64,000 nt of DNA. Origin: Endothia cerciana. Lineage: Eukaryota; Ascomycota; Sordariomycetes; Diaporthales; Cryphonectriaceae. Positions within the stretch are counted from its first letter, which is position 1. The number at the start of each line of letters is the position of its first letter. Positions 46,663 to 56,475 of this stretch are shown piece by piece. The stretch spans positions 62,001 through 126,000 of the forward strand of contig JALRMH010000053.1 in the NCBI GenBank assembly GCA_026119935.1, written 5' to 3'. A program made the translations under genes and the position numbers. The notes beneath the pieces were generated by a model, which worked only from the letters and a program-made list of their open reading frames with translations, was not told the DNA's origin and searched no databases.

Positions 46663-48093
46663 ATGGGGTCGACGCAATTCGGGGATTTCGGCGTAAGCGG
46701 TTCCTGCATCCATCAACCTCCCATCCTGAGGTGCCAATTGGCATGCTAACGGCACCCCGCCAGAACTTCTGCCGAGATTCGACCCTGCCGGTCTGCAACC
46801 TCCTCTCGACGGCGCACAACCAGAGCGGACCATGGGATACGGCCAACAGCTGTCGGCTGGTGGGCATACCGCTGAGCGGCGGGAGGCACCTGGGCAACCT
46901 GGGTATGTCTTCACACGAGACGGGACCGTCGCCAGGCAGGCGCTGGTTTGTAGTCTCCGGCTGACCCAACCTGACAGGGACGATATTACTATGCGGCTTC
47001 GCTATTCTGGCGAGCATATACCTGATCTTGCGGTCTGAGAGGAAACGGGCTGCTGTCGGCAGAAGGTACGACCCCCTCCTCTTTCTAGCACGCCCGCCTG
47101 TCCCCTTTGCTGCTTCTACGGCCTTGCTCTGTGTGTCACTCTGGGATCATACCACATCCTGTCTCCCTGGGATAGTGGGTGGTCTCCTTCAAGGACACTC
47201 GGGTCTCGTGTGGGATAGACCGACCTGCTGTGGGATGATCCACTATTCCATGGGACGGGTCGACTACTCTGTGTGTGACGGCCGGCCTCGGACTTTCCAT
47301 GAAACCCATTCGTGGAAAAGTCGACGGTCTCGCGGCATAGTCAATCGCCCTATGGGATGAACTTCCATCCCTTGGCATACCTCCCCCCCTCCAAAAAAAA
47401 AAAAAAAACCCCCCCGTCTTTCTATCCGTCCCAGTCCTGCTAACACGGAACAGGGAAATGCAATTGTTCCTCGCCGGGTACATCATCTTATCGATATGCG
47501 AGATCTTCACCGTGGGAGAGTTTCCGTTGGAGTCTCGTGTTCGAATCGCCTTCACCGGGATCCATATTGGCTTCATTATCGCGACGACATGGATACTCAT
47601 GCTCAACGCAGTTGTCGGGTACCAGGTTCTCGACGACGGGACGCCGCTCTCCCTGGGCCTGCTACTCGGCTCAGCCGCCATTCTCCTCGTCGGCACCGGC
47701 TATATCGCCCTCGACACCGGCTACGGGTGGACGGGCTACTGGGCCTCGAGCTACGACGCGCCCTTCCGCAACGTCGCCCTCTACGTCCTCTACCAGCTCA
47801 TCCCGCTCATCTTCCTCGTGGCCTTCTACGTCCTCGAGACGATCCTCGTCCTGCGGGTGCTGGGCGAGACGCGGCCCATGATCTACCTGACCCTCGCGGC
47901 CGTCCTCTTCGCCCTCGGCCAGATCTTCAACTACGCCATCAGCTCCCACATCTGCAGCGGCACGAGCGGCAAGATCGACGGTGCGCTCTTCGAGACCCTC
48001 TTCACACTTTTGTCCGTCGTGATGATCTGGATCTTCTGGTCCTCGATCACCGAGGACGACTGGCCCATGACGGTCGGAAACGCGTATCCATAA
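46663..48093 (+). CDS. Chs7-family protein (chitin synthase export chaperone type)
   Basis: Multi-pass ER membrane protein of the Chs7 family, whose yeast member lets chitin synthase III leave the ER. Four exons, 46663-46692, 46764-46902, 46978-47065 and 47454-48093, give 298 residues. The start MGSTQFGDFGNFCRDSTLPV followed by CNLL matches the Chs7 N-terminus (a Phe-Gly-Asp/Ser-Phe box and two Cys). Seven hydrophobic segments follow, among them ILLCGFAILASIYLIL, LFLAGYIILSICEIF, IATTWILMLNAVVGYQVL and FETLFTLLSVVMIWIFWSS. The conserved ending EDDWP is present. The third intron is unusually long (388 bp) and holds a run of 16 A next to a C run. The sequence differs enough from classic Chs7 that it may be a paralogue; that was not tested. 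Confidence 0.88.
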
Positions 48094-48761
48094 TGCCTTG
48101 GTCCTGGTAGCCGGGGCCGGTGCTCTTTTTTCTCTCTCTTCTTTTTAAGCGTTATAATGATACCAGCCTCGAAATGGCGGGCGGGAGCGGATGGGCAGCT
48201 GGCCGGATAATCTATACCCAGTCGATCAATGATAATGTGGATACGATAGAATATCAATCAAATACCCGTCTTGAATTATACAACGTCCCTTGACCAGACC
48301 TGGCCTACACTGAACCTTCATCTAGCATGCAGCTGAGGGGCACTGTCCATCGGAGGAGTAGGCTTGAATCTGAACGCGAGACAGGCGCGGGGTGACTGAC
48401 GCCTGGGAGACCTAGACGGGGTGATATGGTGTCCCAGCAGACCATAAGCACTTGAAGGTTCTGCAGGCTACGAGTGCTACCGGTTCATTGCCAACACGGG
48501 TGTCAGATATGTCAAACGAGGTGGACAGAAACAGAGTCCATGCGCATTGCATTAGCAGAATGCTCCTCATATACCTAGGCAGTCGCGATAATTATTCATA
48601 GTAGCCCCTCCGATAACCAATCCTCCCCAAGGATCTCTTCGTGCATTGCGGCCTCAGTGTCCCAAGCCCACATCCGTGGCGGTTGTTGATCATGAATTCC
48701 TCTGTCCAGTTCAGCCTGCTGCACAGGTGTGCTTAAGTCCGCCGCAAAGGCCAACGAAGAT
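48094..48761. other. convergent 3' gap
   Basis: Lies between the stops of the Chs7-like gene and the small membrane-protein gene. No gene or repeat is seen. Confidence 0.5.
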
Positions 48762-49365
48762 TCAAGCAATGCTGTCCGGCGCCCTGCTGCAGATGAACCC
48801 ATAGACCGCGATCAGCGCCCAAAGGATGAACCAGACGACGTTGGCACCAACGTAACCAATAAAAGACCAGAAGCCGGCGATTATTAATACATGTACCATG
48901 GCGCAGAGGACAAGGAAGATATCGAGGTGCTTTCGGCCCTACCGGTCCGCAGAATCCGCTGTCAGCTTGCCCTCCCATCCTCTTTTTTTTTTGGAGGGGG
49001 GGGGGGGGGAGTTCTCTTAGGGACAATGTTACAGGGGTTTTACGACTTACGACCCTCAGACAGAGTACATTCCGGACCCCCTCGGCGCGGTCGATCATGG
49101 AGAGGCACCAGACGGTGAAGAAGAAGTTGAGGATCACGAGGATGATGCCGACGACCACGCTCACGACCTGGAGCCCGAGGGTGCGCAGGGCGATCATGAA
49201 GACGGAGATGAGGACCCGGATCGCGAGGATCGTCCACATGCAGAGACGGCGGAGGACGACCCGCCGGCCGCCGCCGCGGATGTTCAACCATGACGAGAGG
49301 ATGTTCGAGATGCCGGGCCAAGCGCGCGACTTCCAGGAGCCATCTTCCACGTGCGTCTCCTCCAT
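48762..49365 (-). CDS. hypothetical integral membrane protein, 163 residues
   Basis: Two exons, 49365-49051 and 48938-48762, are joined by a 112-bp intron (donor GTAAGT, acceptor GGTAG) that contains T10 and G14 homopolymers in plus-strand view. The frame reads a soluble N-terminus of about 38 residues ending in RRVV, then membrane segments around MWTILAIRVLISVFMIAL, VVSVVVGIILVILNFFFTVW, IFLVLCAMVHVLIIAGFW and NVVWFILWALIAVYGFIC. Four helices with both ends probably in the cytosol recall MARVEL-like fungal proteins, but no defining motif is present. It converges with the Chs7-like gene. The clean splice and hydropathy make the gene credible. Confidence 0.65.
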
Positions 49366-50904
49366 GCCGCTCGCGATACCTTGTAGCCCAGGTAATGGAC
49401 GGCGGAGGGTCGTGATCGCCGGATGGGTAGTGAGGGGCTAGGCAGTACGGCACTGTCGTGTCGGGCTGGCTTGAGCAGGGGAATTTTTTTCTATAAGGAG
49501 GGGGGGGGGGGGAGGAGATAGTTACGGTACAATCTGAGAGGGGTGCTCACTGACCTGCTGCACGGTGTTTACAATGTTCAAAAGGAATCCAAGGACGAGA
49601 GATCTGTCAAGTCGTTACTGCCGGACGGGCCGTTAAGAGCGAATTGATGGTTCGCCAAAGCCCAGTGGTCCCTTGGCTGGGAAGGACCATCTTATACCCA
49701 TGGGCTGGTGGTCATGAGGGACGGCTTCGTGGACAGGAAGCAGGTGATACCGGAGACACACCGTCACTCCCGTCAAAAGCAAACACAAGTACAGAGGGAG
49801 CTCAGAGCCCATTCAACCGTATCCAGATACACGGCTGCTGGTGTGGAACCGCCTGCAACTGTTGCAGTGATACCCGTGGACGTAAACTGAAACCAGCACG
49901 GTAGTGCAGAAGCTCTGCAGGCAAAAACGAGTCCCGCGTTGACCATCTAGACAGCACTATACCTACTAGCATGCTTCCAGACTAACAACGACAAGCTTCG
50001 ACTTCTACTGCCGCACTTTAAACAGGAGTGGGCATTTGAGGTCCTTTCACGCGTCGAGTCTGAAACGTAGGAGACTAATTTGACTCCAAATAAGTCTAAC
50101 TCGCCTGTCTGTTTCTATAGATGGGTGGGCATGGATATTGCCGGTCACGAGAAGAAGCCTTAAGGACTGACAGTATCTTCTTCACTCCTCCAACTTCATC
50201 GGGCGCCACAGAATAATAACCTCATCGAGAGGTTGTGAAGGTTTCCTGCACGAACGTGGTCGCTTCTTGCGGCATTCGCGACGATTCCTGCGTCGAAGCC
50301 TAGGCTGATAGTTGCAGCCGAGGGAAGGGTTCATAGGCGCTGAACATACCGTGATGGTTGGGGAGAAGGGAGGGGGGGGGGGGGAATAGTGGCATGCAAC
50401 AGAGGCGTCAGTTGAGATTGTGAAGCTCGTCTCTCTGTGAGATCGGACGTCGGGACGCCGACAATATCTTGGAGCTGAAACATTGATAAGCAATAGCAAG
50501 ACCCGACGTCACCTTGCAAGCCATGGCATCACGATGGTGCTCTACCAGGCCTCATCTAGCCTTAGCACTGGGATCAAAAGAACGCCGGGTTACACTCCGC
50601 CAATTCGTTGCCGCGCTTCCGCGCTCAACTCGGCCTTCCGCGCTCAAGCGTGCCTCAGTGATTCACCTTTGCATTAGTGATCCCAGCCAGTCACTAATAA
50701 GTTGGGCCCAAGGAGCATCGCAAGTTCACAGCCACTCCCCAACTATAGTATACGACAAGCTCCTCAGATAGCGAAAATACCCCCATATAAGGACGCGGGG
50801 AAGGCCCCAAAGGTCAGCTGCTTCGAGCTCCAAACCCATCAAGACGATATTAGCTCGAAACATCACCGTTCTACCAGCCGGTCCACCCGCACGACGAGAT
50901 CATC
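49366..50904. other. intergenic, no supported gene
   Basis: 1.5 kb upstream of two divergent genes, so it carries their promoters. G runs of about 13 occur near 49500-49512 and 50372-50384. No RNA gene or repeat family is identified. Confidence 0.45.
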
Positions 50905-51855
50905 ATGTCTGAGCAGATGAGAAACCTGAACGGAAAGGTCGCCATTGGTAGGCATGCCGCTCATTATGCATTTTGTGGCCTCATATAGAATGCACTTCTG
51001 CTGACCCCAAAGACCAGTCACCGGGTCATCTCCGCGGCATCGGGGCTGCCATCGCCTTGAAACTGGCCTCGCACGGCGCGGACGTGGTTATTAACTACAT
51101 CACTTCCGCCAGGTCCGCGGAAGCCGTCGCCGCGCAGGTACGCGACGAGTACAAGGTCCGGGCCGACTGTGTTCAGGCGGACGTCTCGGACCGGAAGGAC
51201 ATCGCGCGCCTCTTCGAGACGGCAAAGAAGGAGCTCGGCCGCGTGGACATCGCCATGAGCAACTCCGGCATCGAGCACTTCGGTGACCTGGAGACGGTCA
51301 AGGGCGAGGAGATCGACAAAGTGTCCGCTGTGAACGTCAAGGCGCAATACTTCATGGCGCAGGAGGCCTACAAGGTCATGGAGAACGGGGGACGTCTAAT
51401 GCTGATCAGCAGCATCTCCGCTGTCATGGTAAGATCTCTGCGTGACCTCGCCAGGTCACCATTGTGACACGTCATGGGCGGTGAGTGGTCTAACGCATAA
51501 GGCATAGGGCTTTCCACGTCACGCCATCTACTCTGCTTCCAAAGCAGCGGTCACGGGGATGGTCAAGTGCCTGGCCTGGGACTTTGGTCCTAAACAGATC
51601 ACCGTCAACGCCATCGCTCCCGGCGGCGTGAAGAGCGACATGTACGCGCAGGCCGCGGCCAACTACTTCCCGAACGGCAAGGACATGACGATCGACGAGA
51701 TCGATGCGAAGGTCAGCACGTGGAGCCCGCTGGGCAGACCGGGCATGCCGAATGACATCGCAGGCGTCGTGGCGCTGCTTGCTAGCCCGGAGTCCCAGTG
51801 GCTCACTGGCCAGACTCTCCACGTCGGCGGAGGGGCACATATGGCAACTGCCTAA
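50905..51855 (+). CDS. short-chain dehydrogenase, naphthol/versicolorin reductase-like
   Basis: NAD(P)H-dependent reductase of the SDR family. Exons 50905-50947, 51018-51428 and 51508-51855. Matches are strongest to fungal tetra/trihydroxynaphthalene reductase and versicolorin reductase types: QADVSDRKD, DIAMSNSGIEHFGD, GGRLMLISSISAVMG, catalytic YSASK, ITVNAIAPGGVKSDM, and GQTLHVGGG at the end. The cofactor loop is odd. With the natural first acceptor the frame gives KVAIVTGSS and then shifts one base (extra C near 51032) before RGIGAAIALKLASHGADVV. An alternative acceptor at 51012 keeps frame but gives IDQSPGHLRGIG, with Pro where the Thr should be. The gene may therefore be damaged, or the base may be an error. 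No polyketide synthase is adjacent. Confidence 0.85.
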
Positions 51856-52871
51856 TCAACATGTGTATGGCTGCGTTTCCATCGCTCGAAGACCGGCTCA
51901 TTGAGTCGGCATATAGCGGATCATGATTATTACAGGCAGGAAAATGGCAGTGGTCTTCGGACGACCCCACAGGGACCTGAGCCATTGTCAGTCACCTGGG
52001 CAGCTCTCGCTGTTCTCTGATGAGCTCCCTGTGATTTCTCCACCCTAGCTAGTATATGAGGGGCTAGGTACATCTTTACCCTCGAGAAATAAAGTAAATC
52101 TTCTCAAACTTGGGCTCTTTTCTACCTTGGACATTCCACTATCAGCGTACGCGGTAATGAGCTCTAGTTGCGCGCTTGTCTCTCATGGAGTGCTCACTCA
52201 TGGTTAGACACTCTCCGTTATCATAGCTAGCCGCCGCCAGTGCCTACCAACAGCTTTGGGGAAACTCTTGAGTAAAAAAACGCCCCGTAGAATGGAACGA
52301 AAGGACGGTCGTGACCGGGAGTTCGGGTCTCATGCAGGCCTCCCTTACCAGCCAGTAAAAGGAAGGCTACCAAAGACAAATCAACATCATGGGCAAGACC
52401 GACATGGCCGTTTTAGTCCAAGCGGTAACAAATGTGAGGGCCAGTGTTCAAAGAACTGACCGTATTGACGTTCATTATTGATTGGGTATGGATTCGGCTG
52501 GAAGTGGCCCCGGCATGTACAATTCAAGTTCATTAATTGATTCATTATCTATGGGCGACCTCATTCAGGAACCACACCCGCCTTTTTACCGCCAAACTTA
52601 AACACGAGTATCCTTCGCCGAGCAAATATGAATTGGTTTCTACTTCTTGCGTCCGTTTTTTCACACTCATTTCCGGCCATTCTCATACTTAAGCGCCAGG
52701 CATCAAGGTGCTAAGACTAAGTAGTCTTGGGTAGGATGTCGCCCAGCTATACATATATATAGATATCCGTCTTTCTATCCAAGTAAGCAACCAACCTATG
52801 AGACAATTTTCCAACCCTCAGCAGGCTCTTCCACTAAAGCCTGCTGTCTAGTGATAGTGCTTGAAAGTCTC
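51856..52871. other. convergent intergenic gap
   Basis: 1 kb between the SDR and the oxidase stops, relatively AT-rich. No gene is supported. Confidence 0.5.
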
Positions 52872-54508
52872 TCATGTGCTGCAATCCTTGTCATGATTCC
52901 AACCAGGCATATCTGCAAGGTCCTTGGCAGGTGCTGCCCGGGTGGACTTGCGAGCATCGCCCGAGCCTGGTCGCCAACGCCACGCATGAGCCAAGTCGTC
53001 GGCCAGGCTGCCCTCTATCAGCTCAACGACGTGCTTTCCTATGCTCGGCAATAATTTGAAGGTGTGTCTGCACATCTGTGAGTGGAATTCCTTCTCATCA
53101 TCTTCTGCATGGCCACTCACCCGCTGTCCCCGGTAGCCAGTATGAGGTTCTTCCACTCAGGATGTTCGCATATCAGGGGCGAGGAATCTGCCGTGTCTGT
53201 GCACCAACAGAGGGCTCGGTTGAACAGCTGCTTCTCTTTGAAGCGGGGCAGGTACGTCGAGATCGCCTTGCGGATCGTCACCTCCGATGCGTCGGGATAC
53301 GTGTCGGTGGGGTGCTTCGCGTGAGATCGCGGAACCGACACTGGTTTGGGCGACCCGGCACCGTACGGCTGGTGCGTCTTGTATCTCGTGTAACCTGGAA
53401 ACTCATCACAGACCTTGATGACGCCCTTCTCGTTGGGTTCGAAGAAGAAGCCGACGTCGCCGTGGTATACCACCGGCACGCCTTTGTACTCGAGAGCCTC
53501 TTCGGGGGTGAGCTGGATATGCGCATACACCCAAGCCTCGGGGACAGTCAGCGGTGGACTATCAAGTGTCGGGTGAGAAAGGGGGTTGCTTTGCTCACCT
53601 TAGAGCAACACTGATCTTCCAAGTCTACCAGGGCTGGACTCCATGCCCCGGCTGCTAAGACGACCTTATCGCCGAAGTATTGCGTTCCGTCATCTGTCTC
53701 GACCCCGATACATCTTGACGGGTCGCCCCCGAAGAGCGGTCTCTTGAAGGAGCCGGCGCTGCCGTTCATTCTGGTCAGCGGGTGTTGTTTGCAGGAACTC
53801 GTTCGGTGCGCATCTCACCCTCCAAAGCCAAACTTGACCCCTTGGTCTCGACAGAACTCGCCGATTGCGTTGATTGCCTTTGCAGCCGCCAGCCATCCCC
53901 CGTTATGGTCGTAAATGGCTTTCCATCCCTGCAGGTATCAAATCTCTTAGCGATAGACGTGCAGAGCCTCGGAGTCAAGGCGGAGGGGAGGGTTCGTCGG
54001 TCCCAACCTTGACACTATCTCGGGATAGCAGTGGCATCTTCTCAAGTATCTTGTCTTCGCTGTCCAGCCACTCGTGCGTCTCTCCTAGTCCCTCGCCAAC
54101 AAGAATCTCATACTCACGGCGCAGCGCGGCGACGCCGTGCTCAGAGACTTCACAGTCCATCTAAATCGCCGGTAAGGAGGAATCAGTCTCTTATCGTAAC
54201 AGTGAAGTGAGGCAGGACTCGTTTACCCTGCCGGTCTTGTGGAAGAATGGCCTGAAGAGGTCATCATGGTTCCACATATCCGCAGCCTCCGAGCTCAGCT
54301 GGACCTCGGCCTTGCTCGACACGCGGATCCCCATGATCTTGTTGAGGTCATTGCCGGCAGACTGGGCCGAAGGGAAAGGGTAGACGTCGAGGACTGTTAT
54401 GTTTGCCGGAGGGTAGCCGGCCCGTATCAGGTGCAGAGCTGTCGAGGAGCCCATGGTACCTGCGCCGCCGGCGATGATCACCTTGGTCGTCGCCCGGGAG
54501 TTTGCCAT
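52872..54508 (-). CDS. fructosyl amino acid oxidase (amadoriase)
   Basis: FAD enzyme of the DAO/sarcosine-oxidase family that oxidises fructosyl amino acids (Amadori products), releasing the amino acid, glucosone and hydrogen peroxide. Six exons, 54508-54227, 54160-54008, 53928-53819, 53770-53599, 53536-53121 and 53067-52872, give 442 residues, the usual size. The FAD-binding start is KVIIAGGAGTMGSSTALHLI with LDVYPFPSAQSAGNDLNKIM. Further landmarks are WLDSEDKILEKMP, NGGWLAAAKAINAIG, DKVVLAAGAWSPALVDL, VPVVYHGDVGFFFEPNE, CDEFPGYTRYKTHQPYG, HPTDTYPDASEVTIRKAI, CWCTDTADSSPLICEHP and, spliced, ATGDSGHTFKLLPSIG. In this family the Cys before TDTAD region and the flanking loops hold flavin and substrate. 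No peroxisomal tripeptide is seen: the chain ends DCST. Substrate size (alpha or epsilon adduct) cannot be told. Confidence 0.95.
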
Positions 54509-54995
54509 GATGGGCAGCTGGTAGGTCAGCTTGACTTGCCGACTTGACTGATCGACTGGATCTGAGTGAAGCAGTCGACGAGAGAAGACAAGGAAATCTC
54601 AGGTCGGGCCGGTAGAGCTGCTCCACCCCGGGCGGAGTATCCCTTCCCGGCAGCCTTAGTGAGCTATCTCGGAGCGAGGTATCCACCCTCCCTCGCGCCG
54701 GCAATCTCTAAGGGGGGGGGGCACACTTGTGAATAATAAAAACTCGTACAGACTGACCTAGATTGCGAGGGTAGGCAGATTCAGATTAGGTAATTTCTGT
54801 GGTATGTATGCCTGGACCGTCGCGGGCGAATTGCCCATCCGGGCATTCTACAGTAGTATAGTACTCCAGACGCCATGCCGTGATCCCCCGAAGTCTAGCA
54901 AAGTTCCAACATCCCAATGCATCTAGCCAGCTGGTGATTGTGGCGTGATCACAGCTCCGCGTCATGCCATTTACGCCTCTTGTCCTCCCCCTCCC
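54509..54995. other. gap with a poly-G run
   Basis: Holds the oxidase promoter and the GH76 3' end. A run of 10 G sits at 54712-54721. Nothing else is seen. Confidence 0.45.
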
Positions 54996-56475
54996 TCAAT
55001 CTTTGACCATGAAGAAGCACCCGGCGAGCAGCCCGCCCACGGTCGCCATAGTCAGGAAGGCCGCGCCCGCCCGGTCCCCGGTAGTGATCGCCGCGAGCGT
55101 GGTCAGCGACGATTCCGTCTTCTCCGCGCCGGCCGACGGGTCACCGGTCGAGGTGCCGCCGGTGTCCTCGGAGAAGAGCTCCGGGGTCCAGGCCATGACC
55201 TGCGAGTAGATCACGGCCGAGAGCGCGGCCATCTGCTGGCCCACGCCGTTGGTGCCGTCCCACGTGGACCCCTCGGTCCACTTCAGGCCGCACGCGGTGC
55301 CGCTCAGGCCCTTGTACCCGTCGGCCTCGGTCGCGGTGCCGTCGCACTGCATCGCGGCGTACTGGGCGGACGTCGACATGAGCGTCGAGATGGTGTCCCA
55401 GGTGTACGAGGCCAGCTGGGCGGTGCCGGCGAGCCAGCGCACGAGGTAGGCCTTGAAGCTGAGCGAGTCGGTGGTGCACGTGCCCTGCGGCTCGCAGGCG
55501 GGCTCGTACATGATGCTGTTGTTGAAGAAGTACGTCTGCGTGCGGGACAGGATGCCGTCCAGCCGCGTCTTCCACTTGGTCTGCGCGGTGCCGTTGGTGA
55601 TGTTGTACATGGCCGCGGCGCCGTGCATCCAGATCCCCGCGTTGTAGGTCCACTGCGTCTTGTCGATGTCTGTGCAGTTGCCCGCGCTGGTGCCGAAGCC
55701 GGCGCCGTCGTAGATGTTGTAGTCGTCGTCGATGAAACCGACCGTCTCCATCCAGTCGTAGATGGTGTTCGCCCAGTCCGCGTACGTCTGGTTGCCCGTG
55801 TAGCGGGCGAGGCGCGCGCCGATGTTGAAGAAGCAGCCGTTGGCGATCGTGTTCTTGTACGTGTAGCCGTTGTTGAACGACCAGATCTGCCACCGCAGGC
55901 CGCCGCCGCAGTTTTCCGTGTCCCAGCGGGTGGTGTACTCGTTGAAGACGGCCTGGGCGAGCGCCAGCCACTGCACGCCGCCCGCCGAAGTCTCGTTCGG
56001 GTTGAGAAAATTGGTTTCCGCCGCGGCCATGGCCGCGAGGCCCCAGAACCCTTGGCTGCAGAACCTGGTCAGTAGGGAAACCACCGGGCGCGGCCTCCTG
56101 CTTCCCGACAGGGCCAAGGGAGGCGGTCGCCAGGTTACCTACTCATCGTTTCCTTCGCTCTTCGTCTGGTTTGTGGGCATGAAGTCGTTATCGTCGCCGA
56201 CCTGGTGCTGCATTGCCGTGAAAGTCTCGTTCACATATGCCGTGTCGCCTGTATACGCCCAGTAATCCACCATGGTGCCAAACAGGGCTCCTGCTTCCCA
56301 CCCTGTATATGATCGATCAGTGTCAGCCAGGTCGGCCGGGGTCGGACGGCCGGAGGGAGGGAGGACGCACAGTAATAAGGATCCGGCAGATTGCCAGGGA
56401 CGTCACCGGTATTGTTACCGGTATAATATTTCATCAGGCCGTACGCTATTGTTTTGGCTCCGGCCTTGATCGAGG
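54996..56475 (-). CDS. GH76 alpha-1,6-mannanase-like wall enzyme (Dfg5/Dcw1 type), 5' end unresolved
   Basis: Cell-surface glycosidase or transglycosidase of family GH76; the yeast Dfg5/Dcw1 enzymes attach GPI proteins to the wall. Exons read are about 56475-56371, 56302-56143 and 56055-54996, in one frame. Motifs: ASIKAGAKTIAYGLMKYYTG, PYYWWEAGALFGTMVDYW, QGFWGLAAMAAAE, NCGGGLRWQIWSFNNGYTYK, and the acidic centre FIDDDYNIYDGAG, where GH76 enzymes keep paired catalytic Asp. Many N-glycosylation sites occur. The C-terminus is Ser/Thr/Gly-rich and ends in a hydrophobic tail (AAFLTMATVGGLLAG), as expected for GPI attachment. The signal-peptide exon should lie between 56.5 and 56.9 kb, but I could not join it with matching phase, so the true start is missing from this entry. 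Confidence 0.88.

Noticed and set aside
53690..53896. Apparent frameshift in the fructosyl amino acid oxidase
   Set aside because: On recount, the donor leaves two bases (GGAGG before GTGAGA), which joins in frame to the next exon; all six exons agree.
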